Assembly: GCF_014636475.1 (NCBI RefSeq)
Contig: NZ_BMEL01000005.1
Location: 156,946-220,945 of the forward strand
Reading direction: 5' to 3'
Length of the DNA: 64,000 nucleotides
Source of the DNA: Halobacillus andaensis
GTDB lineage: Bacteria; Bacillota; Bacilli; Bacillales; Halobacillaceae
Both the position numbers and the translations under genes were made by a program. Of the stretch, positions 1-8,864 are shown in pieces (position 1 is the stretch's first letter; each line of letters starts with the position of its first letter). The notes under the pieces were generated by a model that saw nothing but the letters and a program-made list of their open reading frames with translations, had not been told where the DNA came from and ran no database searches.

Positions 1-1
1 A

Positions 2-49
2 TTTACCGGCGTCCAACGCTTCATAGAAGCGCGACGCATATTAACATAA
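2..49 (+). CDS. Possible 3' end of an upstream gene
   Basis: The first bases read in one frame as about 15 residues ending in ILT and a TAA, followed by two hairpins. This looks like the tail of a plus-strand gene cut by the window edge. Nothing about its function can be said, and the fragment is too short to be sure it is coding. Confidence 0.3.
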   Translation, partial: FTGVQRFIEARRILT

Positions 50-78
50 GAAGAACCCGTTGGGTTCTCGGCATTTTT

Positions 79-112
79 AGGACTTCGAATTAAGAAGTCC
101 TTTTTATTTTTA
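79..112 (+). terminator. Rho-independent terminator
   Basis: AGGACTTC and GAAGTCCT form an 8-bp stem followed by a run of T. It closes whatever transcription unit enters from the left. A weaker hairpin (GAACCC/GGGTTC) lies just before it at 53-67. Confidence 0.8.
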
Positions 113-123
113 ACTAAAATATC

Positions 124-170
124 TTGACTTCAAACTAATTTATGCATATAATAAGTTACATAAAGTAACT
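124..170 (+). promoter_or_regulatory. Sigma-A promoter with overlapping dyad operator
   Basis: TTGACT (124-129) and TATAAT (147-152) are separated by 17 bp, a near-perfect vegetative promoter. Immediately downstream, AGTTAC-N5-GTAACT (154-170) is a perfect 6-bp inverted repeat placed where a repressor would block initiation. The 6-5-6 form resembles sites bound by HxlR/MarR-type redox or quinone sensors, which is inference. The promoter drives the YceI-family gene. Confidence 0.75.
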
Positions 171-208
171 AGATTTTATTTTATAACTTGTTAGGAGGAA
201 TTTTATTT

Positions 209-739
209 ATGACTACACTGACTTTAGACAAAGTGCACAGTACATTAGATTTTCAAATTAAACATATGATGGTGTCCAAAGCAAAGGGTGAATTCGAGGA
301 TTTTGAAGTTGAATTCAATGGAGACCTGACAAACATCGAGTCCGCTGGTGTAAAAGTCACCATTCCAGTAACATCTATTAATACAGGAAATGAAGATCGT
401 GACGGGCATTTACGTTCTGGAGATTTCTTTGAGGCTGAGCAATACCCTAATATGATTTTTGAAAGCAAGAAGATCAAAAAGATTTCAGATGATGAATACA
501 AAGTAACGGGGGATTTCACAATTAAAGGTGTGACAAACGAAGAAACGTTTACTGTTGAATACAACGGCACATCAAAAAGTCCAATGGATGGCAGCACAGT
601 TGCCGGCTTTGATGTAAGCGGAAAAGTAAATCGTGAGGCGTACGGCATGACTTACAACGCTGCCATGGAAACTGGCGGTGTGCTTCTTGGTAAAGATGTA
701 AAATTTGAAGGCAACTTCGAATTTATTGTAGCTGAATAA
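209..739 (+). CDS. YceI-family lipid-binding-like protein
   Basis: A 176-aa protein of the YceI-like (lipocalin-fold) family, whose members bind polyisoprenoid or amide lipids and are often induced by stress. The typical opening (TLDKVHSTLDFQIKHM) and the later NREAYGM segment are visible. No signal peptide is seen, so it is probably cytoplasmic. The start at 209 is chosen because TTAGGAGGA (191-199) sits at correct spacing; an upstream TTG at 188 precedes that site and is not used. It is monocistronic, with its own promoter/operator and terminator. The exact ligand is unknown. Confidence 0.9.
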   Translation: MTTLTLDKVHSTLDFQIKHMMVSKAKGEFEDFEVEFNGDLTNIESAGVKVTIPVTSINTGNEDRDGHLRSGDFFEAEQYPNMIFESKKIKKISDDEYKVTGDFTIKGVTNEETFTVEYNGTSKSPMDGSTVAGFDVSGKVNREAYGMTYNAAMETGGVLLGKDVKFEGNFEFIVAE

Positions 740-745
740 AGTAAG

Positions 746-773
746 ATCCCGCCATTTGAGGCGGGATTTTTTA
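746..773 (+). terminator. Terminator of the YceI gene
   Basis: ATCCCGCC-N6-GGCGGGAT is followed by six T. It abuts the end of the convergent uvsE gene, so it may serve that gene too. Confidence 0.85.
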
Positions 774-1721
774 TATTTTCACGCTACCTCCACTTATTCT
801 CTTCACACCTCGGATGGATGAGATATCTTCAATTATTTTCAGTACGGCGCGGTCTTTTTGTTTTGCTTCAATCATGAAGTCAACGTCCTGTCCCAGTTTC
901 TTTAATTCCTGTAACAGCGGTTTAATAAATTCAACATCTACAAAATCAGCATGACTTCTATATTCTTTCTGTGATTTCGGTGAAGATATATGAATTTTAG
1001 GAGGCATGTGGCTCCACGTTTGAAAGAACCTAGGCAGCAAGTCTTCCAGTCTTTCTTCTTGATCATGATTAGCCATGTAATGATGATAATCAAACATCAT
1101 CGGAATTCTTTCTCTTTCACAGACTTGAAGGGTTTCTGTAGTTGTATAGGTTTTGTCATCATTCTCCAGCGTCATCTGCTGTTTAATACGGGCTGGAAGC
1201 TGCTTTAAGTTCTTATGGAAACGTTCAAGTGACTTTGTTTTATCTCCATAGGCTCCACCTACATGAAGGTTAATATGCCCTTCCCTTTCTAATCCCATCG
1301 CTTTAAGTAAACGATAATGATATTCCATATCTTTTACCGCATTTTCCGTAACATGAGGCTTATCACTCGTAAAGAGCGTAAATTGATTTGGGTGAAAACT
1401 TGTTCTTAACTTATGCGCTCGTACAAGTGCACCTATCGATTCGTATTCTTTTTGAAAAGGTGTAATGTAGTCGAACTCCACTTTATCGTGTGTGGCCAAT
1501 GGAACTAAAGATGAAGAAAACCGATACAATAGAATTTCGTGCCCAATATTATAGTGAAGCGCGCGTATGGTGTGCTGAAGATTCGTTCGCGTAATGTGCT
1601 CCAGCTGATCTTCGCGCTCGGGTGAGGAGAGTTTTTGATAACGGGCAAATGTCATCGTTTTTGAAGGGGTAGCATCGTATAAGTTCAACGCGTTCGCGAC
1701 ATACCCAAAGCGAATTTTCAT
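771..1721 (-). CDS. uvsE: UV DNA damage endonuclease UvsE
   Basis: A 316-aa UvdE/UvsE enzyme of the TIM-barrel AP-endonuclease-like superfamily. It nicks DNA 5' of UV photoproducts and other lesions in a repair route independent of UvrABC. The family's opening ([10 protein letters not shown]) and metal-ligand segments are present: SFHPNQF near residue 108, [11 protein letters not shown] near 153, TLENDD near 185 and FDYHHY near 210. Length fits the bacterial family (about 300-320 aa). ATG at 1721 has AAAGGAG upstream. It is a single gene and, by analogy with Bacillus, may protect spores or dormant cells. Confidence 0.93.
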   Translation of the reverse strand: MKIRFGYVANALNLYDATPSKTMTFARYQKLSSPEREDQLEHITRTNLQHTIRALHYNIGHEILLYRFSSSLVPLATHDKVEFDYITPFQKEYESIGALVRAHKLRTSFHPNQFTLFTSDKPHVTENAVKDMEYHYRLLKAMGLEREGHINLHVGGAYGDKTKSLERFHKNLKQLPARIKQQMTLENDDKTYTTTETLQVCERERIPMMFDYHHYMANHDQEERLEDLLPRFFQTWSHMPPKIHISSPKSQKEYRSHADFVDVEFIKPLLQELKKLGQDVDFMIEAKQKDRAVLKIIEDISSIRGVKRISGGSVKI

Positions 1722-1881
1722 AAAAGGACTCCTTTATTATTCATTGCTTAGTATGTTTCCCTGTTCGTTATCTTTTTAAAAGTACACGAGCACGTTAGAC
1801 GGTTCATATTTTTTAGTTTATGGGGATTACCACCTTTTATGGCGTTAAGTCGTTATTTAAGGGAAGTGATTTATTCCATTA

Positions 1882-1916
1882 GAAAAGGACGCACGTGGCG
1901 TCCTTTTCTTTTTTCC
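1882..1916. terminator. Bidirectional-looking terminator after bioB
   Basis: AAAAGGACGC/GCGTCCTTTT forms a strong hairpin with T-rich sequence on the plus side and a short T run on the minus side. It lies just downstream of the bioB stop on the minus strand. Confidence 0.7.
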
Positions 1917-1927
1917 TATAGTGAATT

Positions 1928-2920
1928 TTATACAGGTTCTCCACTCGTTACGTAATCGACATCAAACCCCAGATCTTTAAGCATCTGATGGTCCTTCGTG
2001 CCTTCCTGACCTGCAGTAGTTAAATAATCACCTACAAATATAGAATTGGCTGGATATAGACCAAACGGCTGCAAGCTTCTAAGGTTCACTTCTCGACCTC
2101 CTGAAATTCTAATCTCTTTCGTTGGATTAATGAAGCGGAATAAACAGAGTACCTTTAAACAGTAAGTTGGTGTTAATTCATCGGTCCCTTCTAATAACGT
2201 TCCGTCAATAGCATGAAGAAAGTTGACAGGAATAGAGTCAGCATCCAGTTCTTTTAACGCACGAGCCATGTCAATAACGTCTTGTTTCGTCTCCTTCATC
2301 CCGACGATCACTCCTGAACACGGAGAGATGCCCGCTTCTTTAGCATGATTCACGGTATCAACACGGTCGTCGTAACTATGGCTGGTCGTAATATTGTCAT
2401 GATGGTTCTCTGACGTATTAATGTTGTTATTATAACGATCCACTCCAGCTTCTTTTAACCGCTTCGCTTGATCAGGCTTCAACAAACCTAGACATGCACA
2501 TACTTTCATATCATATTTATCCTTAATTTCTTCTACGGCTGACGTCACGATATCGAGTTCACGCTTGGAAGGGCCTCTCCCACTCGCCACAATACAATAT
2601 GTTCCTGACTTCAGCTTATGGGCTTGTTCAGCCCCTTCAATGATTTGTTCTCGGTCCATCATTCGATATTTTTGAATCGGAGCTTTTGAATCTCTAGATT
2701 GTGCACAATATCCGCAGTTCTCCGGACAAAACCCAGACTTTGTGTTAATGATCATATTGAGCTTAACGTTGTTTCCGTAATAATGTTTTCGAACGAGGTA
2801 CGCGCTATAGAGCAATTCCAAGAGTTCATCCGTATGACACTCGAGCACTTCTAATGCTTCAGAATTGGTAATTTCTTCGCCTTGTATAACTTTTTCAGCT
2901 AATAGTTTCCAATCTCGCAT
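1928..2920 (-). CDS. bioB: Biotin synthase BioB
   Basis: A 330-aa radical-SAM enzyme that inserts sulfur into dethiobiotin to form biotin. The radical-SAM cysteines are visible in [13 protein letters not shown] (CxxxCxxC), and the family signatures YNNNINTSE and [10 protein letters not shown] follow. It lies 12 bp downstream of bioY with its own GGTGGGG ribosome binding site, so the two form one operon. No bioA, bioD or bioF genes are present here, so the rest of the pathway is elsewhere or precursors are imported. Expression is probably controlled by the BirA operator upstream of bioY. Confidence 0.97.
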   Translation of the reverse strand: MRDWKLLAEKVIQGEEITNSEALEVLECHTDELLELLYSAYLVRKHYYGNNVKLNMIINTKSGFCPENCGYCAQSRDSKAPIQKYRMMDREQIIEGAEQAHKLKSGTYCIVASGRGPSKRELDIVTSAVEEIKDKYDMKVCACLGLLKPDQAKRLKEAGVDRYNNNINTSENHHDNITTSHSYDDRVDTVNHAKEAGISPCSGVIVGMKETKQDVIDMARALKELDADSIPVNFLHAIDGTLLEGTDELTPTYCLKVLCLFRFINPTKEIRISGGREVNLRSLQPFGLYPANSIFVGDYLTTAGQEGTKDHQMLKDLGFDVDYVTSGEPV

Positions 2921-2932
2921 ATTTCCCCACCT

Positions 2933-3535
2933 CTACGCAATTTTTTCACGATTACGAAATGAACTTTTCCTTACAACACTTCTTTCTAAGCGATACGCCA
3001 GTAAACCAGCAAAGATAGAAAGAACAATATCTTTTGGCAAAGGAACCATCATCCATGACCAGACCAGTGTGTAGGTTAACCCTTCAGGAGCTTCGAACCA
3101 GAAAAGGTATGCGGCATACATCCAATTGGTCCCTATAATATAATTGAGCACCATGGCCACTAAAGATGCGGCTACATACATCTTTACACTTCGCTGACGT
3201 TCTGCCATTTTTCCAGCTATGTAAGCAATGAGTATATAAGAAACAATAAATCCAAAGGTTGGGGTAAATAACACAGTTAATCCCCCTTTAAATTGAGCAA
3301 ATACAGGTGCTCCTATTAAACCTAGCAGCATATACACAAACAACGACAGTGCCCCTAACCGGCTCCCTAAGATTAAACCTGCCAGGATCGCAAAAAAGGT
3401 TTGCAAGGTAATAGGAACTCCGCCAACTACCATAAAAGGAGCAATTGATGTAATGTTAGCTCCGATTGTCATCATCGCAACAAAAAGACTCCCCATCGTT
3501 ATTTCCATAGCACTCCAACTTCTCTTCGTTCTCAT
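2933..3535 (-). CDS. bioY: Biotin transporter BioY (ECF S component)
   Basis: A 200-aa integral membrane protein of the BioY family, the biotin-binding S component of ECF vitamin transporters. Six hydrophobic segments and the typical GVPITLQTFFAILAG loop are visible. It works with the shared EcfA/EcfA'/EcfT module, which is not encoded here. It is the first gene of bioY-bioB, with AGGAGGGGG before the ATG. Pairing an importer with biotin synthase means the cell can either scavenge or finish biotin. Confidence 0.95.
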   Translation of the reverse strand: MRTKRSWSAMEITMGSLFVAMMTIGANITSIAPFMVVGGVPITLQTFFAILAGLILGSRLGALSLFVYMLLGLIGAPVFAQFKGGLTVLFTPTFGFIVSYILIAYIAGKMAERQRSVKMYVAASLVAMVLNYIIGTNWMYAAYLFWFEAPEGLTYTLVWSWMMVPLPKDIVLSIFAGLLAYRLERSVVRKSSFRNREKIA

Positions 3536-3563
3536 GTTCTTCCCCCTCCTATTTTATAAATTA

Positions 3564-3616
3564 AGCATAGAAGAAAATCTATCAATATGTCAACTTTAAT
3601 TAGTGTAGGTTAACAT
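3564..3616 (-). promoter_or_regulatory. BirA operator overlapping the bioY promoter
   Basis: On the minus strand GTTAACAT and ATGTCAAC halves (3587-3594 and 3609-3616, 14-bp spacer, one mismatch) match the BirA box pattern. A TTGACA -35 (3588-3593) lies inside the proximal half, and TATGCT (3564-3569) follows after 18 bp. BirA with biotinyl-AMP would therefore occlude the -35, the classic mechanism for repressing biotin genes when biotin is plentiful. Confidence 0.85.
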
Positions 3617-3623
3617 TAATCCA

Positions 3624-3651
3624 TTAAAAAAGGACGCTCATTGGCGTCCTT
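3624..3651 (-). terminator. Minus-strand terminator
   Basis: AAAGGACGC/GCGTCCTTT hairpin with a T run on the minus strand. It insulates the bioY promoter from transcription coming through the repeat and aldo/keto reductase gene upstream. Confidence 0.7.
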
Positions 3652-3893
3652 TCAGGCTGTCGAAAAAGCTTGGATGGAGGTTGTAGACAAGGTATCAATC
3701 GGTTCCTCCTTTATGGTCTGGAGAAAAGGAACAGGAAAAAGCGCCGCTTTCCGAGGAGGCTGAGGCCGTGCCCGCTTATAAGCGAAGAATGTTGACGAAG
3801 CGGTGACTGCAAAATACAGAAAGACCCGATCCAATTCGAATGAATGGTTCGGGTCTTTCTCGGATGAATATCGTTTTGTCCCAGCCTATTCCT
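3652..3893. repeat. Intergenic mosaic repeat, copy A
   Basis: GC-rich palindromic intergenic element. Its left part (GGTTCCTCCTTTATGGTCTG region) is shared with the repeat at 27549-27885. Its centre (CTGAGGCCGTGCCCGC...GACGAAGCGGTG) is shared with 26481-26804 and, inverted, with 33413-33795. It ends in a hairpin AAAGACCCGA/TCGGGTCTTT (3820-3858), then TTTTGTCCCAGCCT. The hairpin probably also terminates the aldo/keto reductase transcript. An open frame inside it is judged spurious. Confidence 0.75.
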
Positions 3894-3896
3894 TAA

Positions 3897-4721
3897 TTAT
3901 CTCACGTTCATTTCACTTGGCTCAGGCCCTTTTCGTTCTCCACGATCAAGTTCATTGATGTGACTCATATCTTCGTTTGTTAACTCAAAATCAAAGACAT
4001 CGAAGTTTTCTTCAATACGAGACGGCGTAACGGATTTAGGGATGACGACTGTGTCATTTTGTAAATGCCAGCGAATAATGACTTGAGCTGGCGTTTTACC
4101 ATGCTTTTCAGCAATTGACTGAATCGTATCATGATTTAACACTTCGCCACCTTGCATAAGAGGGCTCCAAGCTTCTACTAGAATGCCATTCTCACGGCAA
4201 AATTCTTTTAGCTCATTTTGTGCAAGGAACGGATGGCATTCTACCTGGTTAATGGCAGGTTTAACATCACACTCATCCAGTAAACGCTGCAAGTGATCAA
4301 TGTTGAAGTTACAAACACCAATTGCTTTCGTCTTTCCGTCTTTTTGCAGTTGCTCAAGCGCTTTATACGTTTCTACGTAATCATCATATTCAGGAGTCGG
4401 CCAGTGGATTAAATACAGATCCACGTAATCAAGACCAAGCTTCTCAAGACTTTCATCCATCGCTTTGATCGTTTGCTCATAGCCTTGGTCCGCATTCCAA
4501 ACTTTTGTCGTAATAAAAAGCTCTTCACGAGGAACATCGCTTTTCGCAATGGCTTCACCGACTTGACGCTCATTTTTATAAATGGCCGCTGTATCAATTG
4601 AACGATAGCCTGTTTCAATCGCTTTTGTTACAGCTGGCACGGCATCCTTTTCTTCTACTTGCCATACCCCAAAACCAAGCTGAGGCATTTCAATTTTGTC
4701 GTGTAATTTAACTGTATTCAT
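3897..4721 (-). CDS. Aldo/keto reductase
   Basis: A 274-aa NADPH-dependent aldo/keto reductase resembling the AKR5 group (B. subtilis YtbE/YvgN type), which reduces methylglyoxal and other aldehydes. The catalytic tetrad is visible: Asp in SIDTAAIY, Tyr in the same motif, Lys in TTKVW and His in LIHWP. IPKS and the NFDVFDFEL tail are cofactor-side landmarks. The start is placed at 4721 (MNTVKL) because GGAAGAG lies upstream and family members begin here; a longer open frame to 4835 lacks support. It stands alone. The substrate is not decidable from sequence. Confidence 0.93.
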   Translation of the reverse strand: MNTVKLHDKIEMPQLGFGVWQVEEKDAVPAVTKAIETGYRSIDTAAIYKNERQVGEAIAKSDVPREELFITTKVWNADQGYEQTIKAMDESLEKLGLDYVDLYLIHWPTPEYDDYVETYKALEQLQKDGKTKAIGVCNFNIDHLQRLLDECDVKPAINQVECHPFLAQNELKEFCRENGILVEAWSPLMQGGEVLNHDTIQSIAEKHGKTPAQVIIRWHLQNDTVVIPKSVTPSRIEENFDVFDFELTNEDMSHINELDRGERKGPEPSEMNVR

Positions 4722-4844
4722 ATGAAAATCTCTTCCTTTCTTGTAAAGGGTTACAGTGGTAGTGTAGCACAGGAATAGGCGTATCATCCTCTTTTCTGCT
4801 TGAGGGAAGTATGATGAGTCAGAATTGTAAAACAAACATTTTAA

Positions 4845-4874
4845 AAAAGAAAAATTTCGACAGTCGTCGAAATT
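4845..4874 (-). terminator. Terminator of the lipoprotein gene
   Basis: AATTTCGAC-AGTC-GTCGAAATT is a perfect 9-bp dyad (4853-4874). On the minus strand it is followed by a T-rich tract, placed after the stop of the gene at 4936. Confidence 0.7.
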
Positions 4875-4935
4875 CCATCATGTTTTATGGGTGAAAACCA
4901 TACATTTATGGGCTTTTTGCCTCGCCCCTCCACCT

Positions 4936-5745
4936 TTAACTAAATACTTTTCGATATGAATCCGTTTCTTCTACGATATCGATCATTTCTTCTACCATTT
5001 CAGTCATTTTCTCAACATCGTCACCTGAATCACAGCTTGACCATTCAAATTTCTTTTCACTTCCATTTACGATTATCTTCAGTGAATACTCAGGCTTTGC
5101 TCGGCAGGTGCCTGCTAAGTCTTTTCCTTGCATGTAATTTTCCATCACGAGTAACTTGTAGATTTTATTTCGTTCTTCGTTAGTAAAATAGAAATCTTTT
5201 TTCTTCATGCTATTTGATTCAGACTGTACGGATAAAGAATGATCCACTGTGTCTACGGTCACTTGATTCCCTTTATCATAAGAGAATTTCAATTCAAACT
5301 GGTCTTGAGTATTAGAATCATGCGAAATAGTCAGCACGTCAATTGGTTTTTCACCTTTGCCACAGGTGAGTTGATAAACGGTTTCTTCTGAACGATCTTT
5401 ACGTTCTATTCCTTTACACGTCTTCTCTACTCTTTCTCCTGCACTATAACGGTCATTTGAAGTATCGAGCTCATAGTCGATTTCTTCTCCATCATAGGAT
5501 AAGTAAGTAAAGACGAGATCTCCTTCGGTGGTATAATGAACCACACGAACTTCATCGTCTTCATGTTCTTGAACATTTTTAATAAAGTCATCTAAATACT
5601 GTGTATTCGTGACTTTTCCATGGGTTTCAACGACATCTTTATCGCGTTTTCCCAAGTCTTCCGATTGATCGTAGATCCCAGCGATTTGATTTGAACAGCC
5701 AGCAACAAAAAACAACCCCACCCACACCAACCACTGGAGTTTCAT
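4936..5745 (-). CDS. Hypothetical lipoprotein
   Basis: About 269 aa with a short hydrophobic signal and the lipobox FVAGC, so it is predicted to be a membrane-anchored lipoprotein on the outer face. The mature part is strongly acidic and rich in charged residues, as in exported proteins of halophiles. No family is recognised. The start at ATG 5745 is preferred because GAGGTG lies 11 nt upstream; a GTG at 5757 overlaps that site. It is a single gene with its own terminator. Two Cys pairs in the mature part (CKG...CGKG and CRA...CDSG) could form disulfides. Confidence 0.8.
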   Translation of the reverse strand: MKLQWLVWVGLFFVAGCSNQIAGIYDQSEDLGKRDKDVVETHGKVTNTQYLDDFIKNVQEHEDDEVRVVHYTTEGDLVFTYLSYDGEEIDYELDTSNDRYSAGERVEKTCKGIERKDRSEETVYQLTCGKGEKPIDVLTISHDSNTQDQFELKFSYDKGNQVTVDTVDHSLSVQSESNSMKKKDFYFTNEERNKIYKLLVMENYMQGKDLAGTCRAKPEYSLKIIVNGSEKKFEWSSCDSGDDVEKMTEMVEEMIDIVEETDSYRKVFS

Positions 5746-5794
5746 TGGGTTTTTCACCTCTACCTATTTATGAAATTAACTTGAGATTTCATTC

Positions 5795-6640
5795 CTATTC
5801 TTCTATTTTCCTAAAAATGACAACCCAATTCGAACCCGTTCTTATTCCATACGCTTTAGCGAATGAACCTTGATTAATGGCTACGGCCATATTGTCTAGC
5901 GAGTTAATATAGACGAGTGGCTCCCCTTTATGGGTATCAGCAAATGAACGGCCAAATGTCATCATGTTTTTGTAGATGCTGCGTCCATCATGTTTAATTT
6001 CTACTTCGATCGTTCCCCCATAGGGAATGGCTAAAGTCTTAAAAAGCCCTCGACTGATGTTTGTCCACAGATTCCCGAACCTGATATCAAGGATGTCGAT
6101 GATCCCTTCTACCTTGTTTTCCTCAGCAATCGCTTCTTTTACTGGCAGTTGAACAATACTACTAATCGGAAGCTCTGGCCCTACACCTTCAAACGAGATC
6201 ACACCTGAAGCCAACCTTGCCCCTGTATAGGCATAAATATCCCGCCCGTGAAACGTGTAAGATTCCCCGGATTTCGGCAAACGATTAACCGATTCATCAA
6301 TTTCCCTTACAGCTACAATACCTTCTGTACGTGAAATGTGCGTCAAACTTCCATTATCAGGAGTAATCACATATTGTCCAGACCCCGTTTCAACGGCTAC
6401 GCTTCTTCGAGTTGATCCCACACCCGGATCGACAACGGAAACAAATACAGTGCCTTTCGTCCAATAGGTTACGGTTTGCCACAACCGATAAGAAGCATCC
6501 CAAATATCATAAGGAGGGATGTCATGCGTCAAATCAAAGATCTTCAACTCATGATCGACTGAATTCGCTACCCCGTGCATTGCACTAACCGCTCCATCAC
6601 TAATACCAAAGTCTGACTGCAAAACTAATGCGTTCTTCAT
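5795..6640 (-). CDS. SAM hydroxide adenosyltransferase (DUF62 family)
   Basis: A 281-aa protein of the S-adenosyl-L-methionine hydroxide adenosyltransferase family, related to fluorinase and chlorinase. Members split SAM into adenosine and methionine using water. Family marks are the N-terminal LQSDFG, THDIPPYDIWDASY, VSVVDPGVGS and FHGRDIYAYTGARLASG. The C-terminal domain carries RFGNLWTNI. The start at 6640 has GGGAGGGG upstream, and the longer frame to 6718 has no such site. It is transcribed divergently from the marR-exporter pair. Its biological purpose in Bacillaceae is unsettled. Confidence 0.9.
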   Translation of the reverse strand: MKNALVLQSDFGISDGAVSAMHGVANSVDHELKIFDLTHDIPPYDIWDASYRLWQTVTYWTKGTVFVSVVDPGVGSTRRSVAVETGSGQYVITPDNGSLTHISRTEGIVAVREIDESVNRLPKSGESYTFHGRDIYAYTGARLASGVISFEGVGPELPISSIVQLPVKEAIAEENKVEGIIDILDIRFGNLWTNISRGLFKTLAIPYGGTIEVEIKHDGRSIYKNMMTFGRSFADTHKGEPLVYINSLDNMAVAINQGSFAKAYGIRTGSNWVVIFRKIEE

Positions 6641-6785
6641 GCTGTTCCCCTCCCAATCTATCAAACCGACCATTTCTTTAATTATAGCTATGATACAGAA
6701 TCTTCGGCAAAAAAACAATGAGATTCGTTCGACCTGATTGTATAAATTAATAGCTTTACCTACATTTGCTTTATTATTTAACCAG

Positions 6786-6798
6786 GTTTAATATTAAC
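6786..6798. promoter_or_regulatory. Candidate MarR operator
   Basis: TTAATATTAA (6788-6797) is a perfect palindrome inside GTTTAATATTAAC, 31 bp before the marR start. AT-rich palindromes of this size at this place are usual autoregulatory targets of MarR proteins. No footprint data exist, so this is inference. Confidence 0.45.
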
Positions 6799-6828
6799 TT
6801 AATGAGATTTTCAAGGAGAGAAAGAAAG

Positions 6829-7248
6829 ATGAATGACCAAGAAAAAATCGCCCTGATTACGGAACTTGAAGGGACTATGAGACATTTTATTAAAGAGTTC
6901 AGACGTCAATTAAATGAGCAATTAGGGGAAGGTTTTACGAGCAGCGAATTCGCCTTTCTTCGCGCCATACACGAAAATAGTGAACAAAATGTGTCATGTT
7001 TGGCTTCGACTCTTAATGTATCGAACAGTCATGCCACTTCTATAATGGATCGTCTTGAAGAAAAAGAACTGATCACACGAACTCGATCCAAACAAGATCG
7101 AAGAGTTGTTGTTTTTCAACTTACCACACGCGGAGAACACATCTTTGAAGAACTTCATGAAAAAAGAACAGTCTATATGCAAGAGCGATTTAAAAAGCTA
7201 TCTAAAAAAGACCTCCAAGAATTGATTCGCATTTTTCATATTTTATAA
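6829..7248 (+). CDS. MarR-family transcriptional regulator
   Basis: A 139-aa winged-helix repressor. The wHTH region runs from about residue 40 to 100, with recognition-helix sequence NVSNSHATSIMDRLEEKELI and the wing RTRSKQDRRVVVFQLT, which matches the DxRxxxxxLT motif. The start at 6829 is set by AAGGAGAG 9-16 nt upstream; an open frame from 6766 lacks this. It lies 17 bp before the exporter gene, so the pair is one operon in which the regulator probably represses itself and the pump until a toxic ligand binds. Confidence 0.92.
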   Translation: MNDQEKIALITELEGTMRHFIKEFRRQLNEQLGEGFTSSEFAFLRAIHENSEQNVSCLASTLNVSNSHATSIMDRLEEKELITRTRSKQDRRVVVFQLTTRGEHIFEELHEKRTVYMQERFKKLSKKDLQELIRIFHIL

Positions 7249-7265
7249 ACGAAGGGTGAAATCAT

Positions 7266-8828
7266 ATGGAACACCTAGAACATAAACAAAAAGTAACCAT
7301 AATGATTGCGATTATGGCTGCCATGTTATTTGCTGCCCTTAACCAGACAATTATAGGAACAGCTTTGCCCATTATTGTGGCCGATATCGGTGGAATGAGC
7401 TATTTTAATTGGGTTTTCACCATCTATATGTTGGCCTCTAGTATTACAGCTATCCTTGTCGGAAAGCTATCTGATACATATGGAAGGAAACCTTTCATAC
7501 TTACAGGGATCGGTGTATTTATTATCGCATCCCTTCTTTGCGGCCTATCGGCCAATATCTTTCAGCTTATTATTTTCCGAGCCATCCAAGGACTGGGAGG
7601 CGGGATGATCATCTCCACCTCATTTACAGCCATTGGAGACCTTTTTCCCCCTCGTGAACGTGGCCGCTGGCAGGGAATGATGGGGTCAGTATTTGGGTTA
7701 GCAAGTGTCTTCGGACCAACGCTTGGTGGCTATATTGTGGATACGTGGCAGTGGAACTGGGTGTTTTGGGTCTTTCTTCCGTTTGGAATTGTCGCTTACG
7801 CGATGATTTGGAAGATGTTTCCTAAGGTTTCACAAAACGAAAAGAAAACGGTGGATTTCCTTGGGGCTACTATGTTAACTATAACGATTGTTCCTTTACT
7901 ATTGGCTTTTTCTTGGGCGGGGCAAAATTATGCTTGGGATTCCATCGTCATTATAGGATTATTCTCATGGTCTACGTTAACCTTAATTTTATTTATTATG
8001 ATCGAACGAAAAGCTGAGAATCCTGTCATCCCACTCCACCTATTTAAAAATAGCATCTTTTCCATATCCAATATGACCGGCTTGCTAATGGGCATGGGAA
8101 TGTTTGGGGCCATTATGTATATGCCCTTCTTTATTCAAGGCGTCCTTGGTATTTCAGCCACAAGCACCGGATTTATCATGATGTCTATGATGCTCAGTAT
8201 GGTTCTCACTAGCACGATTGGCGGCCAATTAATTACTAAAACCGGGCGTTATAAAGTATTCGCTATCCTCGGGCTGCTCATTATGGCGGCAGGCATGTTT
8301 TCGATGTCCTTTATGACGATAGAAACAACGGTTGTTGGAGTGGTACGTAACTTAATTCTCGTGGGGTTAGGACTCGGCCTCACCTTTCCTGTTTTAACGT
8401 TAACCGTACAAAACGCGGTCGATCACCAATACCTTGGGGTCTCCACTTCAGCTTCACAATTCTTTCGTCAAGCCGGTGGTACAATGGGCGTCTCTATTAT
8501 GGGGTCCATTATGAATATGATTATGGGAAGAGAAATGGCTAATGTGAACTCGGCCAACACAGCTGAACTACAAGACCCACAAGTCTTAATGGATCCAAAC
8601 CAGATCAGTGCGTTAAAAGAAACGACCTCTTCTCTTTCCTCTAGTCAGTTTGATGAAGTGATAACCTCTATGCGAGAGGTATTGAGTCATGCCTTAAACG
8701 GGTCTTTCTTATTCGGTACCTTCATCTTAATAGGAGCCTGGATATTAATTTTATTCTTAAAAGAAATTCCATTACGATTAACGAATCAATCGTCTGCATC
8801 AAATAAAGAAGAAAAATTGAGCTCTTAA
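7266..8828 (+). CDS. DHA2-family multidrug exporter (14 TM MFS)
   Basis: A 520-aa drug:H+ antiporter of the EmrB/QacA group with about 14 hydrophobic segments. Motif A (GKLSDTYGRKP) lies in the first cytoplasmic loop, motif B-like RAIQGLGGG follows, and antiporter motif C (VFGPTLGGY) is in TM5. It exports hydrophobic drugs or metabolites. It forms an operon with the upstream MarR regulator and is closed by a terminator at 8835. A specific substrate cannot be read from the sequence. Confidence 0.94.
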   Translation: MEHLEHKQKVTIMIAIMAAMLFAALNQTIIGTALPIIVADIGGMSYFNWVFTIYMLASSITAILVGKLSDTYGRKPFILTGIGVFIIASLLCGLSANIFQLIIFRAIQGLGGGMIISTSFTAIGDLFPPRERGRWQGMMGSVFGLASVFGPTLGGYIVDTWQWNWVFWVFLPFGIVAYAMIWKMFPKVSQNEKKTVDFLGATMLTITIVPLLLAFSWAGQNYAWDSIVIIGLFSWSTLTLILFIMIERKAENPVIPLHLFKNSIFSISNMTGLLMGMGMFGAIMYMPFFIQGVLGISATSTGFIMMSMMLSMVLTSTIGGQLITKTGRYKVFAILGLLIMAAGMFSMSFMTIETTVVGVVRNLILVGLGLGLTFPVLTLTVQNAVDHQYLGVSTSASQFFRQAGGTMGVSIMGSIMNMIMGREMANVNSANTAELQDPQVLMDPNQISALKETTSSLSSSQFDEVITSMREVLSHALNGSFLFGTFILIGAWILILFLKEIPLRLTNQSSASNKEEKLSS

Positions 8829-8834
8829 AAAAGA

Positions 8835-8860
8835 AAAGGCCGCTCTTAGGCGGCCTTTGA
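8835..8860. terminator. Terminator between convergent genes
   Basis: AAAGGCCGC-N6-GCGGCCTTT hairpin after the exporter stop. It sits between this gene and the convergent DUF1450 gene, with modest T and A flanks on both sides. Confidence 0.75.
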
Positions 8861-8864
8861 TCTA

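Noticed and set aside
253..648. Long minus-strand frame opposite the YceI gene
   Set aside because: It is the antisense shadow of a clear gene and has no ribosome binding site or recognisable protein features.
3652..3834. 60-aa minus-strand frame
   Set aside because: Lies wholly in a palindromic intergenic repeat with copies elsewhere that do not keep the frame.
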